Source: Curtobacterium flaccumfaciens pv. betae (GTDB taxonomy: Bacteria > Actinomycetota > Actinomycetes > Actinomycetales > Microbacteriaceae). Taken from it: a DNA stretch of 64,000 nt. Made by a program: the position numbers and the translations under genes. The notes beneath the pieces were generated by a model. The model was not told the DNA's origin. It did not search any database and worked only from the letters and a program-made list of their open reading frames with translations. Position 1 is the first letter of the stretch, and every line of letters starts with the position of its first letter. Shown in pieces: positions 1-7,845 of the stretch. The stretch covers positions 1,612,001 to 1,676,000 of the forward strand of contig NZ_JAPJDC010000001.1 of the NCBI RefSeq assembly GCF_026241855.1, written 5' to 3'.

Positions 1-714
1 ACCGAGGTGCCGCGCGATCCGTGCCGGGTCCGCCGCCAGGGCCTCGACGTCGTCGACGCGGTGCTCGCCCGGTGCGCCGAGCTGCCCGGTGACCGCGGCG
101 TGCGCGACGGCACGACGGGTCGTCGACGGGTGGCCGGACTCCGCCACGAAGCACGTGCGTCGGTGCCCGAGGGCGGCGAGGTGGAGCACCAGTGCCCGCA
201 CGCCCGACTCCTCGTCGGCACGCACGGTGTCGAGTCCGAGACCGGCGAGCGCCGACCCGCTCGATCCGAGGACCGCGACCGGCAGGTCGCGCGCGACCGC
301 CGCGAGCCGCGCCGGGGCGAGCCGACTGCTCAGGACCGCGACCCCGAGCACACCGTCGGCCGATCCGCGGGAGGTGTGCAGGGCCTCCAGGCCGTCGGCC
401 AACCGGGCAGGGTCACGGAACCCGTCCACGACCCGGAGCGCGAACCCGAGGGTCTGCGCGGTCGCGCGTGCGCTCCGGAGTGCTTCGTCGTGGAACGGGT
501 TCGCGGCTTCGGTGACGACCACCCCGAGGACGAGCGGCGCGCCCTGCGCGCGTCGCCGGGCGAGCGAACCGACCGGGAGGCCCAGCTCGTCCGCCGTCCG
601 CACCGCGAGTTCCCGACGTGGCCGGGACACACCGTCGTCGCCCCGCAGGGCGAGTGACACGAGCGATCGCGAGATGGCACACCGCTCGGCGACGTCGCGG
701 AGGGTCGCGGCCAC
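1..714 (-). CDS. LacI-family transcriptional regulator (3' part outside window)
   Basis: The visible 238 codons begin with a LacI-type helix-turn-helix (TLRDVAERCAISRSLVSLAL) and continue into a periplasmic-binding-like sensor domain (LVLGVVVTEAANPFHDEA, then ALGHRRTCFVAESG). The GTG start at 714 lies two bases beyond the stop of the 2H phosphoesterase gene, so the two are probably co-transcribed. The tandem GGGAACGTTCCC operators ahead of that gene have the CG-centred form of LacI sites, which suggests autoregulation. The effector is unknown. The C-terminus runs off the left edge. Confidence 0.85.
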   Translation of the reverse strand, partial: MAATLRDVAERCAISRSLVSLALRGDDGVSRPRRELAVRTADELGLPVGSLARRRAQGAPLVLGVVVTEAANPFHDEALRSARATAQTLGFALRVVDGFRDPARLADGLEALHTSRGSADGVLGVAVLSSRLAPARLAAVARDLPVAVLGSSGSALAGLGLDTVRADEESGVRALVLHLAALGHRRTCFVAESGHPSTTRRAVAHAAVTGQLGAPGEHRVDDVEALAADPARIARHLG

Positions 715-716
715 GG

Positions 717-1367
717 TCAGGCGAGCTTCCAGGTGTGGACGTGCTCCCAGGTCATCGTCTGCCACCAGCGACCGGACCAGTCCGGGCTCGCGGTGCGGTA
801 GAGCACGACGGTGTCGCCGCGGAACCCGGTCGGGACGTCGACGTCGAGCTCGCGGATGAACGCGCCGACCTCGTCGTGCAGGTCCGGTCGGCCGTACAGG
901 TCGTGCGAGGCGAGCGAGAGGTGCGCGCGGTACTGCTCCGGGTCGTAGTCGTTCGCCAGCGGGACCTGCATCGGCTGCCGGAACGGGGCGACCACGGCCT
1001 CGATGTCGGCGGCGAGCCGGACGAAGTCGTCGTTGTGCGAGCCGTCCGGTCGGGTCGCGACGTCGTAGACGAACCCGATGCCCTGTTCTCGGATGCCGGC
1101 GTTGTGCACGTCGAACCCCGGTCGGCCGTCGAGCAGCGCCGAGACGGCCGCGACGACCTGGTCCTCGTGGCTGCCGAACGGCTGGCTGCCGACGAGCGTG
1201 GCGTGCGGCGGGAAGGCGCCGGCCGACAGCAGGCCGTACTGCGCGCGGAGCTGGTCGGTGACGACCGTGACGGCTCGGCAGGTGCGGGCGTCCGGGCGCA
1301 GGTAGATGCCGTGGCGGTACGGGTCGCTCGGGTCGCGCGGCAGCTTGGCGGTGACGTTCTGGGGCAT
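717..1367 (-). CDS. 2H phosphoesterase (2'-5' RNA ligase-like) family protein
   Basis: The 216-residue protein has the two H-x-T/S motifs of the 2H phosphoesterase superfamily: H55-A-T57 in FPPHATLVG and H149-L-S151 in YRAHLSLAS, with the spacing usual for the family. Members hydrolyse cyclic phosphate or 2'-5' bonds in RNA or small nucleotides; the substrate here cannot be read from sequence. The ATG at 1367 was chosen over longer in-frame starts because the family homology begins there and the operator lies just upstream (1390-1422). It is first in an operon with the LacI regulator that follows. Confidence 0.8.
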   Translation of the reverse strand: MPQNVTAKLPRDPSDPYRHGIYLRPDARTCRAVTVVTDQLRAQYGLLSAGAFPPHATLVGSQPFGSHEDQVVAAVSALLDGRPGFDVHNAGIREQGIGFVYDVATRPDGSHNDDFVRLAADIEAVVAPFRQPMQVPLANDYDPEQYRAHLSLASHDLYGRPDLHDEVGAFIRELDVDVPTGFRGDTVVLYRTASPDWSGRWWQTMTWEHVHTWKLA

Positions 1368-1389
1368 GGGTCCGTCCGTGGTCGGGGAT

Positions 1390-1422
1390 GGGGAACGTTC
1401 CCGATAATCGGGAACGTTCCCC
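1390..1422. promoter_or_regulatory. Tandem LacI-type operator
   Basis: Two copies of the perfect palindrome GGGAACGTTCCC (1391-1402 and 1410-1421), centres 19 bp apart, together form a 33-bp near-perfect inverted repeat. The CG-centred 12-mer is typical of LacI-family operators. It stands 23 bp before the start of the 2H phosphoesterase gene, whose operon ends with a LacI gene. Binding by that LacI protein is inferred. Confidence 0.7.
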
Positions 1423-1534
1423 ATGATCGACCGGACGGGTCCGGATCTCACCCGTCGGTCCGTGACGGGACGGTGAACGATGGATGTCGGCGGGGCCGTG
1501 TCGGTCGTGCTCGTCGCTCCGCTCCGCTCGGCGC

Positions 1535-2554
1535 TCAGACCCGGGCGGCGGTCCGGCCCGGTACCAGGGTGCCGTCGACCGCGTTGTGGGTCACGCCCGT
1601 CGACCGGCCGTCGATCTGGTCGACCACGTCGTCGACGGACAGGCGGCCGATCAGGCCGAGTGGCTGTCGCCACGAGGTGATGCCGAGCAGCTCGGTGGCG
1701 AGTGGGGCGACCCCGTCGTAGCCCGTGACCGACAGGTCGTCCGGCGCACGGAGGCCGCGACGGCGCATCGACTCGAGCACACCGACGGCCCAGCGGTCGC
1801 TCGGTGCCATGATCGCGGTGACGCCGCCGGCCCGCAGGACCTGCTCGACGAACGAGTCGAGGTCCTCGGGGTCCGCTCCGTGGTCCTCGGAGCGGATCCG
1901 GAGCACCTCGGCGCCGCGCGCACGGAGTCGGCGCACCATCGCGTCGGTGCGTGCCGACTGCGTCAGCGACCCGGCCGGTGTGACCGTCAGCACGGCGACG
2001 CGGCGGTGTCCGAGATCGGCGACGTGGTCGGCGAGCCCGCGTCCGCCGCGGCGCTCGTCGCAGTACGCGCTGCTCACCGCATCGTTCGTCTCGGGGCGCC
2101 CGGAGACCACGGTCGGGATGCGCCGGGCGAACGGCAGGACGTCGGCGATCGGCAGGGCGCCGCTGCAGACGATGAGCCCCTCGACGCGCAGGGAGACCAG
2201 GGTCTCGAGCGCTCGGCGTTCCTCGCTGACCGGGAACGACCCCGCACCGGTGGCGGTGACGACGCGGTACCCGCGCGCCGCGGCCTGCAGCTGGAACGCG
2301 GTCAGCAGGTGCCCGTAGAAGGGGGTGGAGGCATCGCGGACGAACACCCCGAGCGTGTGCGTGCGGTGTGCCGACATGCCGCGGGCGTTCGCGTTCGCCA
2401 CGTAGCCGAGGTCGATGGCGGCGCGCTTGACCCGCTCGGTCGTCGACGGAGCCACGCCGTACGCACCGGCGAGGGCTCGGGAGACGACCGACTTCGACAC
2501 ACCGGCCAGGGCGGCGACGTCGTGGATGGTCGGGACGGCGGGGTGTCCGGTCAC
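1535..2554 (-). CDS. LacI-family transcriptional regulator
   Basis: The 339-residue protein is full length for the family. Residues 9-55 hold the LacI helix-turn-helix (TIHDVAALAGVSKSVVSRAL) and hinge; the rest is a type I periplasmic-binding-like sensor (TLGVFVRDASTPFYGHL, LGHRRVAVLTV, SVTGYDG). The GTG start at 2554 precedes the HTH by eight residues; no clear Shine-Dalgarno is present. It appears to be a single-gene unit, and a TACCGT hexamer on the same strand (2598-2593) could be its -10. Target and ligand are unknown; no sugar-metabolism genes adjoin it. Confidence 0.88.
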   Translation of the reverse strand: MTGHPAVPTIHDVAALAGVSKSVVSRALAGAYGVAPSTTERVKRAAIDLGYVANANARGMSAHRTHTLGVFVRDASTPFYGHLLTAFQLQAAARGYRVVTATGAGSFPVSEERRALETLVSLRVEGLIVCSGALPIADVLPFARRIPTVVSGRPETNDAVSSAYCDERRGGRGLADHVADLGHRRVAVLTVTPAGSLTQSARTDAMVRRLRARGAEVLRIRSEDHGADPEDLDSFVEQVLRAGGVTAIMAPSDRWAVGVLESMRRRGLRAPDDLSVTGYDGVAPLATELLGITSWRQPLGLIGRLSVDDVVDQIDGRSTGVTHNAVDGTLVPGRTAARV

Positions 2555-2691
2555 CGCGGGCGCCGTTGTCTGGAGGACTGCACGAGTGTCACGGTAGCCG
2601 GAGGGACGCTCGGACCGGGCGACGGTGGCGGTGAACAGTTGGTCACGCCGACCGCCGGCGCGGCGCGCGGGCGGTCGGCGGCGGTGCCGAA

Positions 2692-3798
2692 CTAGCGCTT
2701 CGTCGCCGGGTGCCGCACCGTCAGGCGGTATCCCTTGGTCGTGGTGCCGTCCTGGGCCGTCACGGTGATGTGCGCGGTCCGCCCGGAGACGTGCACGCTC
2801 GTGACCGCGTTCGGGTTCGTGGTGTGCACGTGGACGTCCGCAGCGCGCAGCGTCCGGACCGGGGCCGTGACCGTCGCGCCGTGCGACGAGGCAGCGGCGG
2901 GCAGGTGGACGCGCACGCCCGCGACCGTGATGGAGGACGCGGTGGGGTCGTTCGACACGAGGAAGCGCTCGCGCAGGGCGGCGGCCTCGTGCTTCGTCAC
3001 GCCGATCGTGTCGCTCAGGTACGAGTCCATGCCGCCGTACTCGGTCGCGATGTCCTGCTCGAAGGTGCCCTGCAGCAGCTGCGGTGCGGCCCAGGTCACC
3101 CCGAGCTGCGTGTTCGAGAGCAGGTAGTCGTGCAGGATGTCCGCGCTGTCGACGCCGAGCACCCGGTCGAGCAGGTCCACGACGGTGCCGGTGCGGTCCA
3201 TGCCGTGGGAGCAGTGGATCAGGACCGTGCCGCTGGTGTGCGTGGCGAGGATCCGGAGCACCCGGCGGTACGCGGTGATCATCGACCCGGGTGTCGCCTG
3301 GTCGACCCGGCCCTTGTCGACCAGGTCGTGGTACATCGCGGTGTCATCGCTGTAGTCGCCGTCCGCGCCGAACATCGAGATGTCGACGTGTCGTGCACCC
3401 GGGATCGCGACGTCCGGCTTCGCGGCGATCTGGGACGGCGTGCGCAGGTCGACGACGAGGTCGACGTGGTACTCGTCGGCCAGGGTCGTGGCCCCGGCCG
3501 CGGTGATCTTGTCGAGTGACTCGGAGCGGATCAGCCGCGGGGCGTTCACGGTCTGACCGGACCGGCCGTGGACTGCGGCGAGCTCACGGCCGTTGACCAG
3601 CCCGGGGACGTCGGTGATCGGGTGGTCGGCGGCGGTGAACGCCGGCTGCAGGGTGTCGTCGGCGTGGGCGGCGGTGACGGAGAACGCGGCGGAGGCGACG
3701 ACGGCCAGGCCGGCGAGGGCGGTCGCGGCGACGCGGGTGGTGCGCGGGGAGTGGAGGCGTGGGGAGCGGGTGAGTGGGGAGTGGCGGCGCGGGGACAC
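2692..3798 (-). CDS. Secreted tyrosine/dual-specificity protein phosphatase
   Basis: The 368-residue protein has a twin-arginine-rich N-terminus followed by a hydrophobic signal segment (about residues 23-46, ending in AHA). A Y_phosphatase3-type domain follows: VDLRTPSQ near 117 and the P-loop HCSHGMDRTG with nucleophile C196 and R202 (C-x5-R). The C-terminal 80 residues look like a beta-sandwich add-on. Such enzymes remove phosphate from tyrosine, serine or phosphoinositides outside the cell. Start GTG 3798 has a GAGG ribosome site. Its own promoter region contains the terminator of the upstream operon (3835-3866). Confidence 0.85.
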   Translation of the reverse strand: MSPRRHSPLTRSPRLHSPRTTRVAATALAGLAVVASAAFSVTAAHADDTLQPAFTAADHPITDVPGLVNGRELAAVHGRSGQTVNAPRLIRSESLDKITAAGATTLADEYHVDLVVDLRTPSQIAAKPDVAIPGARHVDISMFGADGDYSDDTAMYHDLVDKGRVDQATPGSMITAYRRVLRILATHTSGTVLIHCSHGMDRTGTVVDLLDRVLGVDSADILHDYLLSNTQLGVTWAAPQLLQGTFEQDIATEYGGMDSYLSDTIGVTKHEAAALRERFLVSNDPTASSITVAGVRVHLPAAASSHGATVTAPVRTLRAADVHVHTTNPNAVTSVHVSGRTAHITVTAQDGTTTKGYRLTVRHPATKR

Positions 3799-3834
3799 GG
3801 GGCAACCTCGATCTGATCAGGACCCTGGGGTCGT

Positions 3835-3866
3835 GGGGAGCCGGACGTGGTGACGTCCGGCTCCCC
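3835..3866 (-). terminator. Hairpin terminator after the protease-like gene
   Basis: Perfect 14-bp arms (GGGGAGCCGGACGT at 3835-3848 and its complement at 3853-3866) enclose a 4-base loop. It lies between the end of the protease-like gene and the start of the phosphatase gene, so it probably ends the 5290-3968 operon. No U-run follows, as is common in high-GC actinobacteria. Confidence 0.65.
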
Positions 3867-3967
3867 GCAGGATCGCGGCGAGGGTCGTCGGCGGTGTGGC
3901 GGCGAGGTGGCCGGGGTGTGTCCGGGTCATGAGGCAGCGCTCAGTCGCCCACCCGGCGGCCCGCGCC

Positions 3968-4789
3968 TCAGGACGCCGGGGCCAGCCGGTACCGGAACAG
4001 CTCGGTCAGCACCTGCTGGACGGGCGTGTAGAGCAGCACCGTCGAGCCTGTCGTGCTCGTCGTCGTGCTGCCCGAGATGATCCCGTACAGCCGGTTCGTG
4101 GTGCTGATCACCGGTCCGCCGGCGTCGCCCGGCTCGATGCCGGCGCCGACACCGGCCTCGGCGCGCGCGGCGGCGAGGTGCTGCGCGCCGGGACGGCTTG
4201 CTGCCGGCACACGTGTGGAGGTCCAGGAACACAGCAGCCCGCTCGACGCCCCGCTGGTGCAGAAGGGAGCGGCATCCGGTTGGCCGATGCCGGTCACGGC
4301 GGGACGTGCCAGGACCCCGCCGACCCGGTTGAACACGCGACCCGATGCCCGAGGCGTCCAGGTCGCGACGGACGGGTCGCACGACCCGGTCGCCGCCCGG
4401 GCCCGGGTGCACGCCAGGGGCGGGACGACCGCGAGTTCGAGGTCCGACTCCGCGGACTGCCAGACCACGCTGCCGACGGTCGCACCGTCGAGCTGCACGG
4501 GTGCCTGCAGCGGCGCGCAGTGCCTCGCGAGCACGACCCACCGGGTCGCCCGCTGGTACTGCGTGAACTGGCTGCGGAACCCCTTCGCGGCCAGCACGGC
4601 ACCGACCGTGCAGGTGCCGCCGGGGACCCCGACCTCGGTGCCGGCGATGATCGGCGCTGCGACCCGGTCGGGGTCGCTCGTGGTGGCCGAGGCGGAAGGA
4701 GCCCAGGTGAGGGTGGCCCCGACGACGGCCGCCAGGGACACGGCGACGGCCAGGGCGCGGACGAGCGCCGGGTGCGCGTGGCTGGTCAC
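3968..4789 (-). CDS. Exported chymotrypsin-like protein with Ser to Ala at the catalytic site
   Basis: The 273-residue protein has a signal peptide (cleavage near residue 36, ASA) and a trypsin-like S1 fold: LARH90C for the catalytic histidine, SD116LELAVV for aspartate, and GDA223GGPV where active enzymes carry GDSGGP. Codon 223 is GCC, so the nucleophile is alanine and the protein should not cleave peptides by the usual mechanism. Six cysteines could form three disulfides. It starts with GTG three bases after the upstream exported-protein gene, so both are likely one operon under the TetR-site promoter at 5356. It may be a binding protein or inhibitor decoy; this is inference. Confidence 0.75.
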   Translation of the reverse strand: MTSHAHPALVRALAVAVSLAAVVGATLTWAPSASATTSDPDRVAAPIIAGTEVGVPGGTCTVGAVLAAKGFRSQFTQYQRATRWVVLARHCAPLQAPVQLDGATVGSVVWQSAESDLELAVVPPLACTRARAATGSCDPSVATWTPRASGRVFNRVGGVLARPAVTGIGQPDAAPFCTSGASSGLLCSWTSTRVPAASRPGAQHLAAARAEAGVGAGIEPGDAGGPVISTTNRLYGIISGSTTTSTTGSTVLLYTPVQQVLTELFRYRLAPAS

Positions 4790-4792
4790 GGG

Positions 4793-5290
4793 TCAGCCGA
4801 GCGTGCGGGTGCCGTTGACGCGTCCGATCACCGACAGGGTGTCCGGGTCGGCGAGCCGGGCGTGCCAGTGCAGCGTCGTCGTCCCGCGCGGCAGGTCCGG
4901 GAACGTCGCGGTGAAGCGGTAGTGGCCGCTGGCGCTGACGAAGTCGTCCCCCGACGTGACCTCGGCGATGTGCTTGTCGAACAGGCCGCGGGGCTTGCCC
5001 GGAGCGTCGTAGTAGACGATGACCAGGGTGTCGGGCTTGCCGGTCCCGGCGAAGGTGATGCCGGTGAAGCTCTTCCGGTCGGGTCCGCCGTAGGTCTTGG
5101 CGGTGAACGCCACGGCCGCAGGCTGGGCCGAGGTGTGCGCGGTGTGCGTCGTGTGGGAGATCGTGGCGGCTCCGGCCTGCGCGGGGACCAGGACGCCTGC
5201 GGCGAGCGCACCGCCGAGGGTGACGCAGGTCGCGAGCACGGTCAGTCGGCGGACCGACGGGGTGCGGTGGGTGGACGGGGTGGAACGCAT
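4793..5290 (-). CDS. Exported protein of unknown family, paralogue of the 6834-7340 product
   Basis: The 165-residue protein has a signal peptide ending near AGAA (residue 42) and a roughly 110-residue mature domain. That domain aligns along its whole length with the product of 6834-7340: ITFAGTGKPDTLVIVYYDAP against VRFAGSGRPGAVVVVHYAAP, then FTATFPDLPRG against FTAALPELPRD, then SVIGRVNG against AVIGRVEG. I do not recognise the family; a beta-rich extracellular fold is likely. It is the first gene of an operon with the protease-like gene, and the palindrome AGACGATCGTCT lies 66-77 bp upstream. Confidence 0.75.
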   Translation of the reverse strand: MRSTPSTHRTPSVRRLTVLATCVTLGGALAAGVLVPAQAGAATISHTTHTAHTSAQPAAVAFTAKTYGGPDRKSFTGITFAGTGKPDTLVIVYYDAPGKPRGLFDKHIAEVTSGDDFVSASGHYRFTATFPDLPRGTTTLHWHARLADPDTLSVIGRVNGTRTLG

Positions 5291-5355
5291 GGGACTCCTC
5301 GGTTCGTGGCGGTGCGGCCGGGCGGCTCGGTGTGCGTGAACGCTAACAACGCGTC

Positions 5356-5367
5356 AGACGATCGTCT
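5356..5367. promoter_or_regulatory. TetR-type operator, site 1 (AGACGATCGTCT)
   Basis: Perfect 12-bp palindrome upstream of the 5290-3968 operon. The same core recurs before four other units in the window. The divergent TetR gene at 5476 is the likely binder. Confidence 0.65.
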
Positions 5368-5434
5368 AGCGAAATAGTGAACCTGAGGAGATCAGAGGCA
5401 TCGCCCCCGGTGTGACCACTGCCCATGCCTGGTC

Positions 5435-5446
5435 AGACGTTCGTAT
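5435..5446. promoter_or_regulatory. TetR-type operator, site 2 (AGACGTTCGTAT)
   Basis: A one-mismatch copy of the palindrome 30-41 bp before the TetR start codon, positioned for autorepression. The weaker match may give lower affinity. Confidence 0.55.
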
Positions 5447-5475
5447 GATGAACCAAGGTCCGACCGAGGAGTGCG

Positions 5476-6129
5476 ATGAACCAGCGGCAGCAGGCGAAGA
5501 CCAAGACCCGCGAGCAGATCATCGAGGCCGCGGCGTCCGAGTTCGCGAGCCACGGCTACGCGGGGACCTCGTTCGCGCGGGTGGCCGCCGCGATGGACCG
5601 GCCGAAGTCGGCGATCGGCTACCACGTGTTCTCGTCCAAGCACGAGCTCGCCTTCGCGGTCATCGAGCGGCAGCAGGAGCGTTGGGCGGCGATCGACTCG
5701 CGGATCACGCAGCCCGCGGGGCTCGAGCACCTGCTCGTCATGCTGACGTCCGCCTGTTCGGACGCGATGCGGTGTTCGGTGGCGGCAGGGGCCATCCGGC
5801 TGAGTCACGAACTCCGTGGTGCGGGGGAGGTGATCCCGCGGGTCTTCACCTGGGATGACTACGTCCGTCGCCACCTGTCGGCTTCGAGTGGAGGTGTCGG
5901 CCCGGACACCGATCCCGAGTGGGCACGTGCGGCGGACCTGGTGCTGACGTCCACCTTCGGGGTGATGTGGGCCCGGACGAGCGTGCGGCTGACGCGGGAC
6001 ACCGAGGGGCAGCTCCGTGACCTGTGGGCGGCGCTGTTCACCGGGCTCGGACTGCCCGGCGTGCATGCGCTGCTCGAGCGGGTGGAGCCCGTGCGGGTGG
6101 GTGGGGACCCGGGCCTGGCCGAGAACTGA
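5476..6129 (+). CDS. TetR regulator resembling gamma-butyrolactone receptors (ScbR/ArpA type)
   Basis: The 217-residue protein has an N-terminal TetR HTH (REQIIEAAASEFASHGYAGT, then KSAIGYHVFSSKHELAFAV). The S-K-x-E-L-A-x-A-V and following QQERW signature resembles the autoregulator receptors of Streptomyces, and the length matches. These proteins repress until a butyrolactone-like signal binds. No AfsA-type synthase is in the window, so the ligand is open. ATG 5476 has a GAGGAG ribosome site. AGACGWTCGTCT palindromes in front of itself, both flanking exported-protein units and a lipoprotein suggest it controls them. An ordinary TetR with another ligand remains possible. Confidence 0.8.
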   Translation: MNQRQQAKTKTREQIIEAAASEFASHGYAGTSFARVAAAMDRPKSAIGYHVFSSKHELAFAVIERQQERWAAIDSRITQPAGLEHLLVMLTSACSDAMRCSVAAGAIRLSHELRGAGEVIPRVFTWDDYVRRHLSASSGGVGPDTDPEWARAADLVLTSTFGVMWARTSVRLTRDTEGQLRDLWAALFTGLGLPGVHALLERVEPVRVGGDPGLAEN

Positions 6130-6166
6130 CCCCGGCGGGCCCGGCATGTCTGCCGTCCCGCCGGGG
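6130..6166. terminator. Bidirectional terminator between convergent genes
   Basis: CCCCGGCGGG at 6130-6139 pairs perfectly with 6157-6166 around a 17-base loop, exactly between the stop of the TetR gene and the stop of the convergent lipoprotein gene. Confidence 0.6.
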
Positions 6167-6174
6167 CCTCCGGT

Positions 6175-6702
6175 CTACTTCTTCTGCTCGGTCCCGTCCG
6201 GGTTCACGACGTACCAGACGCCCTTGTCGCCCTGACCCGTCACGTCGCCGGCCTTCTTGTCCCCGACGAAGGTGTAGATCGGCCGACCGTCGATGGTGAT
6301 CTGCCGTCCGCCGTCGACGCCCTTGATGGTGCCGACCCTGCCGGTGATGCCGGACGCCTTCGGCGTCGTCGTGGTCGCTTCGATCGCGGGCCACGCGGTC
6401 GCGCATCCACCGGTGCAGGTGCTCGTGCCGGAGTCCTTGACGTCGGCGTCGAAGTAGTAGGCGGTCATGCCCTTGCCGTCGACGACGACCTTGCCGAGCG
6501 ACGTCGCGGCGACGGTCACGTCGACCGAGGGTGACGAGCCGGTCGTCGCGGGTGCGTCGCCCTGCGCGGCGGGGGACGGGGAGGGCGAGGGTGTCGCGGA
6601 CCCGGCCGTGGAACAGCCTGCGAGGCCGAGGGCCAGGAGCAGCGCGGCCCCGAGTGCGATGGACACGGGTCGGGATGACGGGGTGCGGTGGGGTGTCGAC
6701 AC
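6175..6702 (-). CDS. Lipoprotein with two secreted-repeat (PF03640-type) motifs
   Basis: The 175-residue protein has a lipobox LAGC at about residue 30, a Ser/Pro/Thr-rich linker, and two copies of the COG4315-type repeat: LGKVVVDGKGMTAYYFDAD with CTGGCATAWPA, and RQITIDGRPIYTFVGDK with WYVVNPDG. Related lipoproteins are surface-anchored and of unknown function. GTG 6702 has a GAGGAG ribosome site. The TetR palindrome lies 42-53 bp upstream, so it is probably in the same regulon as the two exported paralogues. Confidence 0.85.
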   Translation of the reverse strand: MSTPHRTPSSRPVSIALGAALLLALGLAGCSTAGSATPSPSPSPAAQGDAPATTGSSPSVDVTVAATSLGKVVVDGKGMTAYYFDADVKDSGTSTCTGGCATAWPAIEATTTTPKASGITGRVGTIKGVDGGRQITIDGRPIYTFVGDKKAGDVTGQGDKGVWYVVNPDGTEQKK

Positions 6703-6743
6703 GGGGGCTCCTCGTGGTCAGGTCTCGCCGCTGACTGCTGGCC

Positions 6744-6755
6744 AGACGTTCGTCT
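6744..6755. promoter_or_regulatory. TetR-type operator, site 3 (AGACGTTCGTCT)
   Basis: Perfect palindrome in front of the lipoprotein gene. The flank CTAGACG next to GTTCG matches the flanks of sites 1 and 5, so similarity extends beyond the core. Confidence 0.65.
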
Positions 6756-6833
6756 AGCGAACGTAACCGCAGGATGGTGCGGCGGCCAGCACCCTGCGCA
6801 CCCTCTCATCGAGCGGGGCCACGGAGCAGGGCG

Positions 6834-7340
6834 TCAGCGTTCCGTCTGCTCGACGAGGTGGACGCCCTCGACGCGGCCGATGACGGCCAGTGACGCGGGG
6901 TCGATCAGCAGGGCGCTCCACGACGCTCGGTCGGCGTCGCGGGGCAGCTCGGGCAACGCCGCGGTGAAGGCGAACCGGCCGGTCGGGCCGACGGCGCTGC
7001 TGCCCGGCTCGACCTCCGCGACGTGGACGGTCGCGACCTGGCTCTCCGGGGCGGCGTAGTGGACGACCACGACGGCGCCGGGCCTCCCCGAGCCGGCGAA
7101 CCGGACGTGCACCACACGGTCCGTGCCGACCGTCCGTGGAGACCTGATCGCGAACCGGTGCGTGCTGTTCGCTGCGGGCGGCGCGCCGAGTGCGGTGCCG
7201 AGCGCGCCGGATGCCCCCACCCCGAGCGCCTCGGGTCCCGGCGCGGCCGGCGCGGGCAGCGCGAGGGCGACCGCGAGCGCCGCGACCCCGACGGCGAGGG
7301 CGATCGGTGCCGCCCGGACCCGATCGGTGCTCCGCGACAT
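6834..7340 (-). CDS. Exported protein of unknown family, paralogue of the 4793-5290 product
   Basis: The 168-residue protein has a signal segment (RAAPIALAVGVAALAVALAL) with a predicted processing site near PAPA, and a mature domain homologous to the 4793-5290 product. ATG 7340 was chosen over longer starts because it has an AGGG site and puts the operator (7403-7414) 63 bp upstream. Unlike its paralogue it is monocistronic. Function unknown; shared control by the TetR regulator is inferred from the site. Confidence 0.72.
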   Translation of the reverse strand: MSRSTDRVRAAPIALAVGVAALAVALALPAPAAPGPEALGVGASGALGTALGAPPAANSTHRFAIRSPRTVGTDRVVHVRFAGSGRPGAVVVVHYAAPESQVATVHVAEVEPGSSAVGPTGRFAFTAALPELPRDADRASWSALLIDPASLAVIGRVEGVHLVEQTER

Positions 7341-7402
7341 GGTCGACCCTCTCGTGGACGGTGTGCGGCGGGTGCCGCCACCGCACACGCTACCGGTTCG
7401 CC

Positions 7403-7414
7403 AGACGATCGTCT
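7403..7414. promoter_or_regulatory. TetR-type operator, site 4 (AGACGATCGTCT)
   Basis: Perfect palindrome 63-74 bp before the exported paralogue, the same distance as site 1 has from its gene. It also lies 60-71 bp before the divergent YgiB-like gene and could affect it. Confidence 0.65.
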
Positions 7415-7473
7415 GCGCTGGCCGACGTGCCGACGCGGACATCAGCTCGTGGTGAGCGGTACTGTTCCCCTTC

Positions 7474-7845
7474 GTGAGTGTTCGTCGCCGTGCTTCCCGT
7501 GTCGTCTCCATCGGGGTGGTCGCAGCCCTGGCAGCGTCGTTGACCGGGTGCGGCGAGGGAGCCGGCGTCGACAGCGACTACGCGAAGATCTGCCGCGACA
7601 ACGCGACCGAGAAGCGTCTGCCGGACGACGACTGCAACAACCACGGCGGGCACGCCGGCTGGTACTTCCTGCCGCTCTTCGCCAACCGTGCCACGAGGGT
7701 CCCCGGCGTGGGGGACGCGGTTTCCGGCGGCACGAGCGCCCTGCCCGCCGGGAAGACCGCGAAGGCCGGCGTCTCGTCCCGTGGGAGCTCCGTCACCAAG
7801 GGCGGCTTCGGCGGAGCCGGCGGACACGGTGGGTTCGGCGGCTGA
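7474..7845 (+). CDS. YgiB-like (DUF1190-type) lipoprotein
   Basis: The 123-residue protein has a lipobox LTGC near residue 26, a pair of cysteines (ICRDNA, DDDCNN), a WYFLPLF segment and a glycine-rich tail (KGGFGGAGG). This order (Cys motifs, W-[YF]-x-P-L, small spacer, GGFG) is that of E. coli YgiB. It overlaps the next gene by one base (TGATG), as YgiB precedes YgiC elsewhere. GTG 7474 follows a TACTGT hexamer by 8 nt, so the transcript may be leaderless. Short for the family. Confidence 0.7.
   Translation: MSVRRRASRVVSIGVVAALAASLTGCGEGAGVDSDYAKICRDNATEKRLPDDDCNNHGGHAGWYFLPLFANRATRVPGVGDAVSGGTSALPAGKTAKAGVSSRGSSVTKGGFGGAGGHGGFGG

Noticed and set aside
3896..5377. Long plus-strand open frame (493 codons)
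   Set aside because: It is the complement of three exported-protein genes with clear signal peptides; its translation is Arg/Gly-rich with no domain.
7023..7844. N-terminal extension of the YgiC-like protein
   Set aside because: The extension overlaps two real genes and is Arg-rich; family homology begins at ATG 7845, which overlaps the upstream stop.
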